Origin: Zeugodacus cucurbitae
Lineage: Eukaryota > Arthropoda > Insecta > Diptera > Tephritidae
NCBI RefSeq assembly: GCF_028554725.1
Contig: NC_071671.1
Span: 248,001 to 312,000 of the forward strand
Reading direction: 5' to 3'
DNA length: 64,000 bases
The position numbers and the translations under genes were made by a program. The notes beneath the pieces are model-generated. The model made no database searches and was not told where the DNA came from. It saw nothing but the letters and a program-made list of their open reading frames with translations. Shown in pieces: positions 49,428 through 61,234 of the stretch. Positions within the stretch are counted from its first letter, which is position 1; the number at the start of each line of letters is the position of its first letter.

Positions 49428-49900
49428 TTCTACAAAAGTTTAAGGTCAACTTATTTAAAATTTCTGTCGACACTAAATTGATATATATGAGTATATATTT
49501 ATTTATATATAATTAATTAATAAAAGCACATGGCATTTGCAAGTGACATCGCAAAAATTACAGTATTTGCTATTTTGAAGAGATGCATCGTCAATATTTT
49601 CTAAATAATTTTGTTAATATTTTTTCTCTATAGTGACAGGATCACATTATTAATTTTATGTAATATATACTGTCATTGTATTGTCCAAATACTTTGTTTG
49701 TGTTGCAATTCCCATATTTTACAAGTTTCGTTAAAATGGCAACAAGGCTATAAGCAATATAATATAATAGTAATTATCGATTAATTCGAATACTGAGGTA
49801 TAGTTCTCCTCACTAGGAAATTGACTTGAGGATAGTATTCATATTTTTATTATCGTCATTTGTTTTCTTGTCATTGTTTAGTGAAAATAAATTATTGAAA

Positions 49901-52210
49901 ATGGGCAAGCGTCGAAAACAAACTTTAATAGAGTCGGACGATGATTCAAGTGATAATGCATCTGATCTTGAATCGGTAAAGTTTTATTAGTCGAAAATGT
50001 TATAAATCATTATACTTATATTTATTTTAAGACAGAATGGAAATAATGTTTTTAAATATTTATTAATATATTATAGGAACTTCTTTCTCTAGCAAAGAAG
50101 AAGTCTAGAACAAACTCGACTCAAGTCAAATCTGCAACATTGTCTGGATCTGATTCTGACTCAGACTGGGCACAGGGGGCGAGTACCTCCACTGCTGCGA
50201 AAAAAACACGTATAAAAAAAGTTAACAAGGAATCAGATTCATCGGACTCCGAAGGAGAAAATGATAATCAGAATAAAGAAAATGATATATTGGATAAAGA
50301 ACCTAATTGCCGAGAAGAGGGGGAGGTTTCGGAGAGTGATGGTAAAGCAGAAAGTGATTCAGATTCAAGTTCAGGAGAAAGTTCGGATACCAGCTCAGAT
50401 TCAGAATTTGATGATGGTTATGATGAAAACCTCATGGGAGACGAAGAAGATCGTAAACGTCTGAATGGTTTATCAGAAAAAGAGCGTGAAACGGAGATTT
50501 TTAAGCGTATAGAACAAAGAGATTTATTGAAAACTAGATGGGAAATTGAACGTAAACTAAAGTTAGCACGACGCGGAGAAAAAGCTATAAAAACTAATAA
50601 ACACAAGAAAAAGAAGAGTAACATGGCTAAGAAATTTAAACAGAAGCATAAAGAAGAAAATACTGAAGTAAAAGTAGTTCCAGTTGTAGAGAAAGAAGCA
50701 GATGAAGAGATAGTAACATCAAATATTACTCAAGATATGGAAATGCCATCAACTATAGCCGAGGAGGCCTTACTTGATCAGAAACTCTCAACAGATGACC
50801 AAAATACTGTAGAAAATTTAGATCATAAAGAACGATCCAAAGAACGTAAGAAAAATGTTGAAATGAATAGGACTGACGATAAGCGTAGCACGGCAATGGC
50901 AATGCTAAAAGCAAAACGCGAGGGAAAGGCAAAACGAGGTATATTTTTACATAAGAATGGATATATAATTCAGTACAAATGTATTTACTATTGCAATAAC
51001 AATTCCAGAGGAAGAGGAGGCTAAGCGTCAAGCAGAACGCGATAAGGAGGAAGAAAAGGAAGAACTTGAAGGAGTGTCGGGAGGAAAGTCATCTGTTAAG
51101 TTAAAAGCTTCAGAAATATATTCTGATGATTCTGGCAGTAGCGACACAGAGGACGAGAAGCCTTCCGAAAAACGATCACGTTCGGCGAGTAGCAGTAAAT
51201 CTTCCAGCGATTCAGAAGATGAAGAAGACACTATAAGGGCACCAGTATATATTAGCAGTCGAGAGGAATTAAACAAATTGCGACTATCAAGATTCAAAAT
51301 GGAAAGATTTATTAATCTTCCCATGTTTGAGCGAACAGTTATGAATTGTTTTGTACGTATTAGTATTGGTAATAATGGTCAAAAACCTGTTTATAGGGTG
51401 GCTGAAATAGTTGGAGTGGTGGAAACTGCAAAAATTTATAGCCTTGGAAAAACTCGGACCAATCGAGGTTTAAAACTTAAACACGGCACTCAAGAACGTG
51501 TGTTTCGTTTAGAGTTTATTTCCAATCAAGAGTTTACCGAAACTGAATATTCTAAATGGCGTGACATATGTACACAACAAAATGTACCGATGCCAACAAT
51601 CGATATGATTGAGCGTAAACAAAAGGATATCAAAGAAGCTCTTAATTACGAGTTTAAGGATGAAGACGTAGAAAAAATCATTGAGGAGAAAAATCGATTT
51701 AGAAATAGACCCACTAATTACGCAATGAGAAAAACTTGTCTCATGAAGGAAAGAGATGCTGCAATGTTACGGGGAGATTATGATGTAGCGCAAGATTTAG
51801 GTCAACAAATTGATGAGCTAGAAAGTCGTGCATCAGAACTCGACAAAAAGCGATCAAGCAGCATTAGCTTAATATCTTATATAAATGATCGAAATAGAAA
51901 ACGGAATGTTGAAGACGCTGAGAAAGCAATTATGGAAGAAGCTCGTGCCAATAAAGGTTTAAAGATATCGGATCCGTTCACGCGACGTATTACTCAACCA
52001 CGCATGGGTTTCAAATCAGTTGAGAAAAAAAATGAACCAACCGTCCAGCAGGCACAAGCAACACTACCAACAAAACGAAAAGTTGAAGAGAGCACTACGG
52101 GAGGTTCAAAACCAACTGAACCTAAAACAGACTACAGCTTATATGCTTTACATGATTTTGACATTGAATTGGACGTTTCCCTTTTAAATACTGTTCCAAC
52201 AACACGATAA
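49901..52210 (+). CDS. Rtf1: Rtf1, Paf1-complex transcription elongation factor
   Basis: Component of the Paf1/RNA polymerase II complex that promotes H2B ubiquitination. Exons 49901-49975, 50077-50938 and 51009-52210 give 712 residues with consistent phases. The N-terminal half is acidic/serine-rich and then lysine-rich (GSDSDSDW, SDSDSSSGESSDTSSDSEFDD, NKHKKKKSNM). The EEEEAKRQAERDKEEEKEE coiled segment follows. The Plus3 domain spans about 395-525 (YISSREELNKLRLSRFKMER, VYRVAEIVGVVETAKIYSLG, RVFRLEFISNQEFTETEY). The tail has DPFTRRITQPRMG and a terminal DYSLYALHDFDIELDVSLL. AATAAA at 52251. Complete. Confidence 0.94.
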
Positions 52211-53377
52211 ACTTCAAATTATTTTGTATTCAACAAGAATCAATTGTTCGAATAAAGACTTTGAGGTAAATTAAACTCTAAACATAGGCATCCATAAGCT
52301 TACATATATGCACATTTTTTAGAAGAGTGTGTGAAGGTTACCCGGCTTGCCCTATAAATTATAATTTGTTTTTTCATTTTAGCTGGTTTATTTGGGTTAC
52401 AGTTTCGCGGTTCCGAAAAATTTGGGGATGAACGTAACCCAGCTGTTACACGTTCAAGAAATTGCTTTCAAGTGAGAGAGTATATACTTTTATACTACAC
52501 ACTCTCACTTCTGAAACTTGAAAGCCGTCTAGCTTTAAATTTTTTCAAGCAAGACGTGTTCCAAGTTGATCAAGAAATAATCAGCGGACCATAGAGCTCT
52601 CCAATTTTCAAATTATAGATTTCAAAGTTTTTTAACATTAACGATAAATAAATTTGAAATAAGTGAATTATACCCTTTTTCGAAATTGTACACAAACAGT
52701 GCATTTTATTGAATATGAATATTCCAACATATCTACATAATGATTGAATTATTGAAAATATAAGAAGTGAATTAAGGCTTATGAATAATTTTTGGCGACA
52801 AATGTAAGTTGTTTTCTTGACGACGGCATCTCTGTAGCTTTAATTGAATATCAAGGTGCCAAATAGTGTTTATTGTAGTATTTATGTTTACTAAAACACT
52901 AACGGTCTTCCACACATTTATTGACAATGACCACTTTATATTAATTTAGGAATTCACGTTTAAGGCACTTAATATATAAATTGCGTACCGTCAAAACGAA
53001 GTATAGTTGATAAATACGGTAACGCAATTATTATATATTTATAATTAATAAGCTATTCGAATTAAAAGAAAAATATTAAGTAAATAATATATATAATTTA
53101 AATCACTTCTATTGTGTTTTTTCTATTTTTTCAGAAATTTGCTGAAGGATAATACTTCGAAAAATTACGCGGATGTGACAAATATATTGAACACCCTGTA
53201 TTTTTATGAAGCAACTCTGTGCTTTAGTATTTAGCAGTGTTACCAACAATAAATTAACAACCATACACGAACACGTGTTTTGCTTTTCTTTCTTGCCTTT
53301 GGTCAGGTATCATTTTTCCGTTGCTTGGAGGAGTTCACATCATTTTATATATTTTACAGAACTTTTATTTTTAAATC
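52211..53377. other. Rtf1 3' flank and fibrillarin promoter region
   Basis: Contains a strong inverted repeat at 52464-52525 (see separate entry). Near 53282 the pyrimidine-rich GCTTTTCTTTCTTGCC could be a TCT-type initiator as used by ribosome-biogenesis genes (inference). The open frame 53206-53394 is the fibrillarin leader, not a gene. Confidence 0.5.
52464..52525. other. Hairpin-forming inverted repeat
   Basis: GCTTTCAAGTGAGAG (52464-52478) pairs with CTCTCACT (52502-52509) and, after a short bulge, with TGAAAGC (52519-52525). The loop is AT-rich. It lies about 210 bp after the Rtf1 AATAAA. Could be a small foldback repeat or a hairpin RNA; no further evidence. Confidence 0.6.
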
Positions 53378-54719
53378 ATGGGCAAACCAGGTGAGCAAAA
53401 TGAATTAAAGTTTCTGAAGAACATGGGATATAATTTATGTCATTGAATTATAGGATTCTCACCACGCGGAGGAGGTGGAAACGGAGGTGGTGGTGGTGGT
53501 CGTGGTCGTGGTGGCGGTTTTGGTGGTCGTGGTGGTGGCGGCCGCGGAGGAGGTGATCGAGGACGCAGCAGTTTCGGTGGACGTGGAGGAGGCGGTCGTG
53601 GTGGTGGCGGTAGTCGTGGCGGGCCAGGTGGCAGAGGAGGAAGAGGTGGAGGAGGTCGTGGTGGAAGAGGCGGAAGTGGTGCTGGTGGTTTCAAAGGAGG
53701 TATATATATATTTCCATATATACAGAGTCTTGAATACTTATTATGTATACACTAGGTAAAACTGTTGTAATTGAGCCCCATCGTCATGAAGGCGTGTTTA
53801 TAGCACGTGGAAAAGAAGATGCTTTGGTAACAAGAAACTTTGTCCCTGGTTCCGATGTTTATGGAGAAAAAAGGATTTCTGTTGAGGTATGTTTTTCTAT
53901 TATTATTGTGATTGTTTGCCATTAATATGATGAGATTGTGCAGGGGTACGGAACATGGTAATATGTGGCCATGAAACTTTATCAACAAAACTAGATTCGT
54001 TTGGTTTGAGACCTTTAAACGAATTTAAAATGACAAAGTTTTAGAATAATGCACTACTGAACCAAATAAGTGAATCAGCGCAATTAAAATTTGGAACTCA
54101 AAATGACAGTAATTATTTTTTTTTTTAGACAAATGGCGAAAAAATAGAGTACCGTGTTTGGAACCCCTTCCGATCAAAGCTCGCCGCAGCTATTTTAGGA
54201 GGTGTTGATAAAATACATATGCCTCCAGGTTCTAAAGTACTTTATTTAGGAGGGGCATCAGGCACCACAGTTTCACATGTCTCCGATGTTGTTGGACCGG
54301 AAGGCCTTGTATATGCTGTAGAATTTTCGCATCGTTCCGGTCGTGATCTTATCAATGTGGCAAAGAAACGTACAAATATTATTCCCATAATTGAGGACGC
54401 TCGTCATCCTCATAAATACCGCATGCTAGTCGGAATGGTGGATACAATATTCGCGGATGTTGCACAACCAGATCAAGGGCGTATCGTCGCGTTAAATGCA
54501 CAACACTTTCTTAAAAATGGTGGGCATTTCGTTATATCTATTAAGGCATCATGTATTGATTCTACTGCGCAGCCAGAGGCAGTATTCGCCGCTGAAGTTA
54601 AAAAAATGCAAGCAGACAAGTTAAAGCCACAAGAGCAGATAACGTTAGAGCCTTATGAACGCGATCATGCAGTTGTTGTGGGAGTTTATAGACCGCCACC
54701 TAAAAGTGTTGGCTCTTAA
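53378..54719 (+). CDS. Fib: Fibrillarin, box C/D snoRNP 2'-O-methyltransferase
   Basis: Nucleolar methyltransferase guided by box C/D snoRNAs. Exons 53378-53390 (only MGKP plus one base), 53454-53699, 53756-53886 and 54129-54719; 326 residues. Exon 2 encodes the glycine/arginine-rich domain (RGRGGGFGGRGGGGRGGGDR...). The methyltransferase part has KTVVIEPHRHEGVFIARGKEDAL, EYRVWNPFRSKLAAAILGG, the SAM-binding VLYLGGASGTTVSHVSDVVG, the catalytic region with EFSHRSGRD and IIEDARHPHKYRM, and GGHFVISIKASCID. The last exon and phases all agree. AATAAA at 54755. Intron 3 carries a structured segment that may be an H/ACA-type RNA. Confidence 0.96.
53987..54111 (+). ncRNA. Candidate H/ACA-type snoRNA in fibrillarin intron 3 (tentative)
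   Basis: Within intron 53887-54128. Hairpin 1: outer stem AAAACT (53987-53992) with AGTTTT (54037-54042), inner stem ATTCGTTT (53995-54002) with AAACGAAT (54017-54024). It is followed at once by AGAATA (54043-54048), fitting the ANANNA hinge box. Hairpin 2: CCAAAT (54062-54067) with ATTTGG (54089-54094). ACA lies at 54106-54108, three bases before the proposed end. The 125-nt length and box order fit the class; the second hairpin lacks a clear lower stem, so it may be chance in AT-rich DNA. Confidence 0.35.
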
Positions 54720-55540
54720 ATACATTTTTGGTTAGTTGCCTTAATTTTAAAGATAATAAAAAATTTGATAAGATCTAGATCTTAAGCGACATCAAATCCA
54801 GATTTAATTGCATTAACTACAGCACTTATTTTATGTACATTTTCAATTACTGCAGCTAATATGAGTATATTGCTTGTAAATGCACTGTTTAGATAGAAGG
54901 TTTTTTGATTGTAACATAACATAAAAAACAAGCGTTATTTTACAACTAATTTATATTCGATATAACAGCGCTTCCGAAAAAATTGTATCTGAAATATACA
55001 AAAAATATATAAACTGCAGTATGAGATAATTGACAGTTTAAGTTTATAAGTAAGTTAATTTAAGTTCGGTTTTTCATTTTCTAATATATGTTTGCAATTC
55101 TTTTAATTTGAAGAAGTGCTTCAATCGGAATTGAATTGCAGATAATAAATACCTGATAAAACTAAAGCAGATGTTTAAAAATTAACATAAAAATTGGTAG
55201 TGGATGTAATAGCTTTGTTTTGTACTCCATATAATATGGTGATTCTTGTTTTTTACGTATTTTTTTCGTCATTGTATTTTTACGTACCGAATTTGACTGC
55301 CCCTTGCCAATTCAAAGCGTGAAAATATATTGTATTTTTACGTACCGAATTTGACTGCCCCTTGCCAATTCAAAGCTTGAAAATATATATATATTTATAA
55401 ATATATATACATTTCGAGTTTGAATGATGTAAACAAGATTTAGTGGCTGCCACGAACAATTAACGTTGGGCTTTATCCATAGTTAATTCTTAATTTTTTA
55501 TTGCCTTAAAGTCGTTAATTTAAAATGTTTAAAATAATAA
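54720..55540. other. Convergent spacer between Fib and TMEM53-like gene
   Basis: 3' flanks of two converging genes with one tandem duplication at 55271-55386. No other feature seen. Confidence 0.5.
55271..55386. repeat. 58-bp tandem duplication
   Basis: ATTGTATTTTTACGTACCGA... begins at 55271 and again at 55329; the two 58-bp units are almost identical (AAAGCGTG against AAAGCTTG near the end). A recent local duplication between two gene ends. Confidence 0.85.
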
Positions 55541-56878
55541 TTATAATTTTGCACGTGTTTTTAAGCCGATACTGTCGATCGCACCAGAACTTTCAAGGTG
55601 TTTTAATAGACACTCTAAATATTCTTCGCGATGTCTAATAAGATGTGCGGCATGCTGTGAATGTTCCCAACACTTAAAAGTAACTTTGATATTAGCACGC
55701 TCCCAATTTTCACGTACTGCGTGGTTAGATGATGGAGGTCCAATATTATCATTTTCCGATACAAAAAACAGTGCTGGTTGTTTAATTAAAGTAGAATGAA
55801 ACATTTGGCTGGATCGCATGTAATGGACAGTAGCTTGGTTATGGAATGTTTTCATATGGTAACTGAATTAAAAAATATGTAAATTTAATTGAATTTGAAA
55901 CAATTAAGTACGTTTATTATGGTTAACTTACAGGATATAATTACGTAAAGCGCTTTGCATGCGTGGATTTTTGGGAAAAAGGGACTTCGGCACTCCGACA
56001 GGGATTTCAGTAATATCGGCAGCACTATCCCAAATTTGACAGACAATTCTGTCTAATATATGTGTATACCTGAATATAAATAAAAATATTCGAGCAATAT
56101 TACAACATTATCTTTAAGCACTCGGTATGTACGTGCAAACAGAGAAACACAACAGACTTGGCTATGCACAAACATGGAATCTACAATATTATAGATGTAT
56201 TGTTTAGAGTTATATTACACTTACATTTTCATAAATATTAAAAATATAAATAATATTAACAATATCCATGATTGTTTTAAGTGCATCTGTTTGCAGCATA
56301 CGAACATTCCTGAAGAGTATTTCAATTTCAATCATCTATTATATTTTAATACCTTTCTATATTGCGAGCCATTTGTAGCATTACTTCTCCAAGCTGATAA
56401 GCGCCCACAGAAAACCCGTGGACAACAATTGGCGCATAGGATATGTTATTTTCCAGGAATTTAAGGGTGTCTGCAGCCACAACCTAGATACCAATGAAAG
56501 CCATAATATTTTACATGTAAACATAATCATATTTACTTGTGTTCCTTTAACGGGCCAAAGAAGTTGCCATGGCGTAACATGTACTATCACAACATCAAAT
56601 CCTATATCAGTGTATATTTGAGCATATTTTCTCAAGTGTTTTTGCTTAGCCATTAGCCATGCCATCATCAAAACAAGTGGATTCCCAGAAGGCTGCTTGA
56701 TTCTAAACGAAATAAAATGTAAATGTGTATTTCACATTGAAATAGCTATAAAATAATACAACTTTACTAACTTTAAAGTCTTTGGATCCACTTCACTCTT
56801 AAATGGCTCATTTGTGAACAAGGTTATATTTTTTGTGATCTCATTAGATGAAAAATAACGTCGGTTCCAAGGCACCAT
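55541..56878 (-). CDS. TMEM53: TMEM53/DUF829-family alpha/beta hydrolase
   Basis: Exons in order: 56878-56772, 56702-56537, 56483-56353, 56069-55932, 55862-55541; phases agree and give 287 residues. The family is an alpha/beta hydrolase-like protein, in vertebrates found at the nuclear envelope. Visible marks: NPLVLMMAWLMAKQKHLRKYAQIYTDIGFDV at the N-terminal strand-turn, VVHGFSVGAYQ (Gly-Phe-Ser-Val-Gly nucleophile elbow), ALFFVSENDNIGP (acid region) and WEHSQHAAHLIRHREEYLECLLKHL, with the candidate catalytic His. Start is the first ATG (MVPWNRRYF). The substrate is unknown. The gene symbol is by family, not by proven orthology. Confidence 0.87.
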
Positions 56879-57283
56879 GGTCGTCTTAAAATTAATAAAG
56901 TATCAAATAATAACAGTTATGCTAGTAAACATAGTTATAGTTACTAAACATTAACAATATTCATATAGTAAGACAAATTTATGTCAATAAACAAACATCA
57001 CAAATTTTAATAATTTTAATTTTTAACAATAAGAACGGTAATAAATAGTATACATTATTTAAAGTTAATTTGGAATTCGCTGTTCATATCTTTGTCTTTG
57101 TCTTTGACAGCCATAATTTTTATATTACAGACAGGTAATTATAAATTCAGATTTGTATATTTGATATTGAATGACCAATCTTGACATCGCCCGTTCGTAA
57201 ATGTTTAACTATTTCTAATATTGGCAACATAAAATTGGTTTTAATTGTAAATAAATTAGACACTACAGAATCTTATAAACATA

Positions 57284-57766
57284 TTAAATTGGATGTTTTT
57301 TAAACGGGCTTACATGATCAGTGAATATAATAGGCTTGCAATTCGTATGCGTCTTCTGTAGACTTGAAAAGTGTCTGCAATTTGTTTTCGAATCGTTAAT
57401 CAATCGTCTTGTTAAAAGAGTGGAGTACCCAATGTTAGAAGCTAAAGACAAAATGTGTTTATTATATATTGCTAAAAACAAAAATTTATAAAAAAGTAAT
57501 TTTTGTTTTTAAGATGTATGTGCATAGTAATAAGCATAGGTTTGTTTCCTTTTTTACAATATATTGTAATTATTATACTTTTTACCATTGGGGATTATTT
57601 TGCCATATTCAAGTGCTTGTGATGTTGTTGTACTTCCTTTTGCTTGCAGGGGAAAAACAATGTTGGCGTTTATTGATTTTCTTGCATTGCAACAATTTTT
57701 TTTCGCTATAGTCAGTAAACGCAAAACGCGAGTAGCGCTTGTGACACATTGTATTGAAGAAGCCAT
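57284..57766 (-). CDS. Small two-exon gene, predicted mitochondrial protein, not recognised
   Basis: Exons 57766-57586 and 57441-57284 join in phase 1 (AAT G|GTAAAAAG to CTTTAG|CTTCTAAC), giving 112 residues. The N-terminus MASSIQCVTSATRVLRLLTIAKK is rich in Ser, Arg and Lys without acids, as in a mitochondrial import signal. The C-terminal part reads ASNIGYSTLLTRRLINDSK ... CKPIIFTDHVSPFKKHPI. Both exons stay open exactly between splice signals and are richer in varied residues than random AT-rich frames. I cannot name a family. Its neighbour UQCC4 is also mitochondrial, but no link is shown. Confidence 0.55.
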
Positions 57767-59281
57767 ATCGAACCCTCTCTCCACAAACTATAACTGCTAT
57801 AATATAAAATGTATAAAAAAACTTACATAGAATGTCCTACCTATATACGTATTTACAATTTCGTTTTTTCCCTAAAATATTATTCAACATCTAATTTAAA
57901 TATTAATAAAGTTTTATATCTTATTATATATTATTATACTTGCATAATCACTGAATGTCCGTAATATAATATTCTCACAAATCAAAAATATTTAATTAAA
58001 TAATTCAAGAAATTACAGTTTAATGCATATGATGGTGTTTATGTAAACTGTTGCATTTTATTCAGACAATATGTATACATATACATATGTATAATTTACA
58101 CCCACATAAACAAATATTTGTCCATACTTGAATGCACTAATTGGACTTTGCTCTAATGCGTTGTAAAAAATGATATTGACAGTATATTGTAGGAAATCGT
58201 TTGCAACATAGAATATATACACATAATTGTATACTCAACAACCAAGAAAGTGATTAAAATAAGAACCAACTAATTTCAAACTATAATTAAATTTGTAGCC
58301 TTTAAAACTGCGTCTGTTTATTTATTTCCAGATTTTTTGATTTTGCATGTTTTCGAATATATTTTCCAAACGAATGAATACTTTCAAGTTCTGTAAAACA
58401 GTCAGCGAAATGTATTTACTTCTGTTATTTTTGAGTTATTACAACCACAGAACTGCATCTGTCACAGATTTGCAAAATGCATGTACACACACACACAATG
58501 ACATAAAAAAAATTTAATCAATCTCAATTTTAAATAAACACAACCTAAATATTTAATTAACAAATTTTGTTTTTACTAATATTAAAAAACTTAATAATTA
58601 AATTTATTATTATAGTTATTTTAAAGCTACTTTAGTAGAAGAAATTAACAACCTAACGCTAACGTACGAAAATCTACCGAGATAGGTATAGGTAGACTAC
58701 GTTCAAATACGACAACTTTTGCGGTGGCTAGTCCAAATTTGTGATATAGGGGACGACGAGGAAAGAGGTATGTTAACAAAGTTGCTCGCGCCCGGGCAAT
58801 ATTATTTGTGTTATTGTTTTTTTTATATTCGCTCCACTAAATTTGGTATGGCATATTATGGTATTGAATTTCTCTAGTGGTTGCAGATGTGATCATTTTC
58901 GAAAATCGTGAAATATATGTTTAGAAATTTATATTTTATATTTTACACATATGTATATAAATATAGAAAAACATAATAAAATAACAGACAAATTTCAGAA
59001 GATCGAACATCATTTTTATGGACAATCCTCGGTAGAGCGTTCCGAAGTATAAACTTTTCGCTAGGAACACGCAACATCACGTAACCTATTATTTTTATTA
59101 CGAGAGTTTTTAATACGTGTATAGACAAATTCATCCAATTACTTTAAATATTATTCTCTGGCAATACTTTTGCTGTCAATCTGACAATCAAATAATTACA
59201 TGCATTCACATATACGAATAAAAAGTGCGTGGTTTATTATGAAATGTTTTCAATTCTTCGGTTAATAAGTGAAAATTAATC
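57767..59281. other. Intergenic region with an unexplained open segment and a jockey-like scrap
   Basis: On the minus strand, about 58846 down to 58653, a stop-free stretch after an acceptor-like CAAATTTAG reads ARARATLLTYLFPRRPLYHK then FGLATAKVVVFERSLPIPIS and ends LALGC-stop; it is less AT-rich than its surroundings and has no ATG. Minus-strand 59134-58943 contains VYTRIKNSRNKNNRLRDV, resembling the C-terminal end of jockey-type RTs, with breaks. Otherwise AT-rich. Confidence 0.35.
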
Positions 59282-59796
59282 ATGCTTCCGTACCTTAGAA
59301 TTGCTCTCCAATCAGCGTATGTTGTAAATTTAGCAGTGAATAGTTTATTTATAACCGGATAAAATTATATTCCAGATCACAACTGCTATATCAGGGTAGA
59401 TATTCAACTTCTAAAATTTGCCATCGACAAGCGTCCAATACTCCCAAACCATCTAACGAGAGCTCCAATGAACCAATCAAGTTCTTTGGAAGCCAAGCGG
59501 CAACTTGGCGAGCACGCGATACCAGAAGTGGCGGTTCTGAAGACACGTTATGGTTTCAACCGTATGTCATTTCGGGAAGTTTAGCCGTATTCTTATTATA
59601 TTTCTGCATACTACGAGAAGAAAGTGATATAGACAAAAGGCTAGAAGGGAACTTGTTTGATCAAGTTGCGGGTCTGGAAGAAGTACAGCTTACTGTAAAT
59701 TACAAATATAATAGAGAAAATGGTTTGGACACTTCTCAAATTGAGAAAAGATTGCTAGAGCTAGGAGTCGACGTAAAACATTTAGATGTACACTAA
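59282..59796 (+). CDS. UQCC4: UQCC4/CCSMST1-like complex III assembly protein
   Basis: Exons 59282-59316 and 59376-59796, joined in phase 2, 151 residues. The family is a small mitochondrial inner-membrane protein linked to assembly of respiratory complex III. Family marks: EPIKFFGSQAATWRARDTRSG, then the membrane segment YVISGSLAVFLLYFCIL directly followed by REESDIDKRL. The N-terminus (MLPYLRIALQSASQLLYQGRYSTSK) is basic and suited to mitochondrial import. The second exon contains no start codon, so the short first exon is needed. AATAAA at 59934 follows. Confidence 0.8.
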
Positions 59797-59999
59797 GGCT
59801 TGATTATAATCAAATAAGTAGATGTTACTGGCGTGCATTAAGTTAAATTTATTATTTTTTAAAACATATCTATATTATGTATTTTTTAAATATCAATTCA
59901 AGATCATATGAACAACGGTTTACGTAATACCAAAATAAATGTAAATTTCTATACGTTCTGGATTACTTTTGCCGCAGCGTTAGAATTTATTTGTTTGTG

Positions 60000-61234
60000 T
60001 TATGTTAAGTTTAGTGCCATATTTGTCTCTGCTTTGACGGAATGTTCTGCTTCATGAGTCCATAGATGACGTTTAAGTCGATAGTTTTCGTAAAACATTT
60101 GGTTACATAATGGACATTGTAATTTTGGTGCTTCATGTGTACGAAGATGCACATTTAAACTTGTGCTACTCTTATAAGACGAACCACACAAATCACATAC
60201 GAAAGCACGTATGTCGGAATGAGTGACCATATGTATATTATGATCAGATTTTGTGGAACTTTTATGACTGCACAATTCGCACTTCCATACATGTATTTTA
60301 GTATGACGGTTTTCATGGTGCTTCCATGTAGACGGGTGCAGAAAACTCCGCTTGCAATACCGACATTGAAAAGGCTTATTTGCTCCGTGAACTTGGTGGT
60401 TGTGCCACAAGAGTTGATTTTGCGTTTTAAACCTTCGCTGACATTCATTACAACTTGTTACTTTTAAATGTTTATGTGGAAGAAATTCTTTTAACTTGTT
60501 AAAATATGTAGGATGAGCACACACATAACCATCTCGGTAAGATAAATCATTTGACTTTGCTACCTGCTGTGAGCGAAGATATTCATGTTTAAACCACCGC
60601 ATCAAGGACAGTATGCTGGAACGTACCAATTGTGGTGATATACTCAGGTTAAATTGCCTTTGCATTTGTTCGCATATTATCACAGTACTCCTATCCCTCT
60701 TATCTTTGTTGTCGAAATCATGCTGCTGAACATTCCACTGACAAGGATGTACCCGAATAATATCAATAAATCCCAATATAATAGATGGATCAGTAGAGCG
60801 TAATTGGAAAAAACATCTTCTCGTTGTCTTCAAAGTTTTAAATTAAAGAAATAATATTTAATTAAAGCTTAGTAAGTTGTTTGTATGAATGCTTACTCTT
60901 TGACATTTATTCCCTTTGTCAACAGCCTCATATGTAGCTAATTCCGAAGATGCATTTTTTTTAATCTCGCCCTTGGAATATATATATCCGATTTTAATAT
61001 TGTTCTAAACTTCCTTTCAACTCTTACCATTAAAAATTCCGGCAAAATCTCAATCTCTAAATGTGCTATCCTTTCGCCTTTGGAGACAAATTTAGTTTCT
61101 CTTTGGCACTTCGTCGTAACATCAAAGGGGCTTTGAATCTTTACTATGTGTAACAATGTCTCTTCTTCCTTTGGATCAGTTTCACCCCGAATATGTGAAT
61201 GATTTGCATTTATTTTGTTATTTTTTTCTCCCAT
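60000..61234 (-). CDS. C2H2 zinc-finger protein, five fingers
   Basis: Exons 61234-61028, 60971-60897 and 60827-60000; the first intron is only 56 nt (ATG|GTAAGAG to TTCCAAG|GGCGAG), needed to keep the frame, and the second is 69 nt. 368 residues. An N-terminal region with no family I recognise is followed by a segment (RSTDPSIILGFIDIIRVHPCQWN ... ILSLMRWFKHEYLRSQQ) reminiscent of MADF-type DNA-binding domains. Then come five C2H2 fingers: CNECQRRF, CRYCKRSF, CELCSHKS, CDLCGSSY and CPLCNQMF, each with the paired histidines. Probably a nuclear DNA-binding factor; orthology not assigned. Divergent from COX15, 440 bp apart. Confidence 0.85.

Noticed and set aside
53206..53394. 62-codon frame upstream of fibrillarin
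   Set aside because: It overlaps the fibrillarin leader and first exon in another frame and has no independent support.
53440..53694. Proline-rich frame antisense to fibrillarin
   Set aside because: It is the reverse complement of the Gly/Arg-rich exon; GGN codons give proline on the other strand.
53926..54060. Box C/D snoRNA in fibrillarin intron 3 (ATGATGA near 53927, CTGA near 54057)
   Set aside because: The boxes are about 130 nt apart and no terminal stem joins them; the H/ACA reading fits better.
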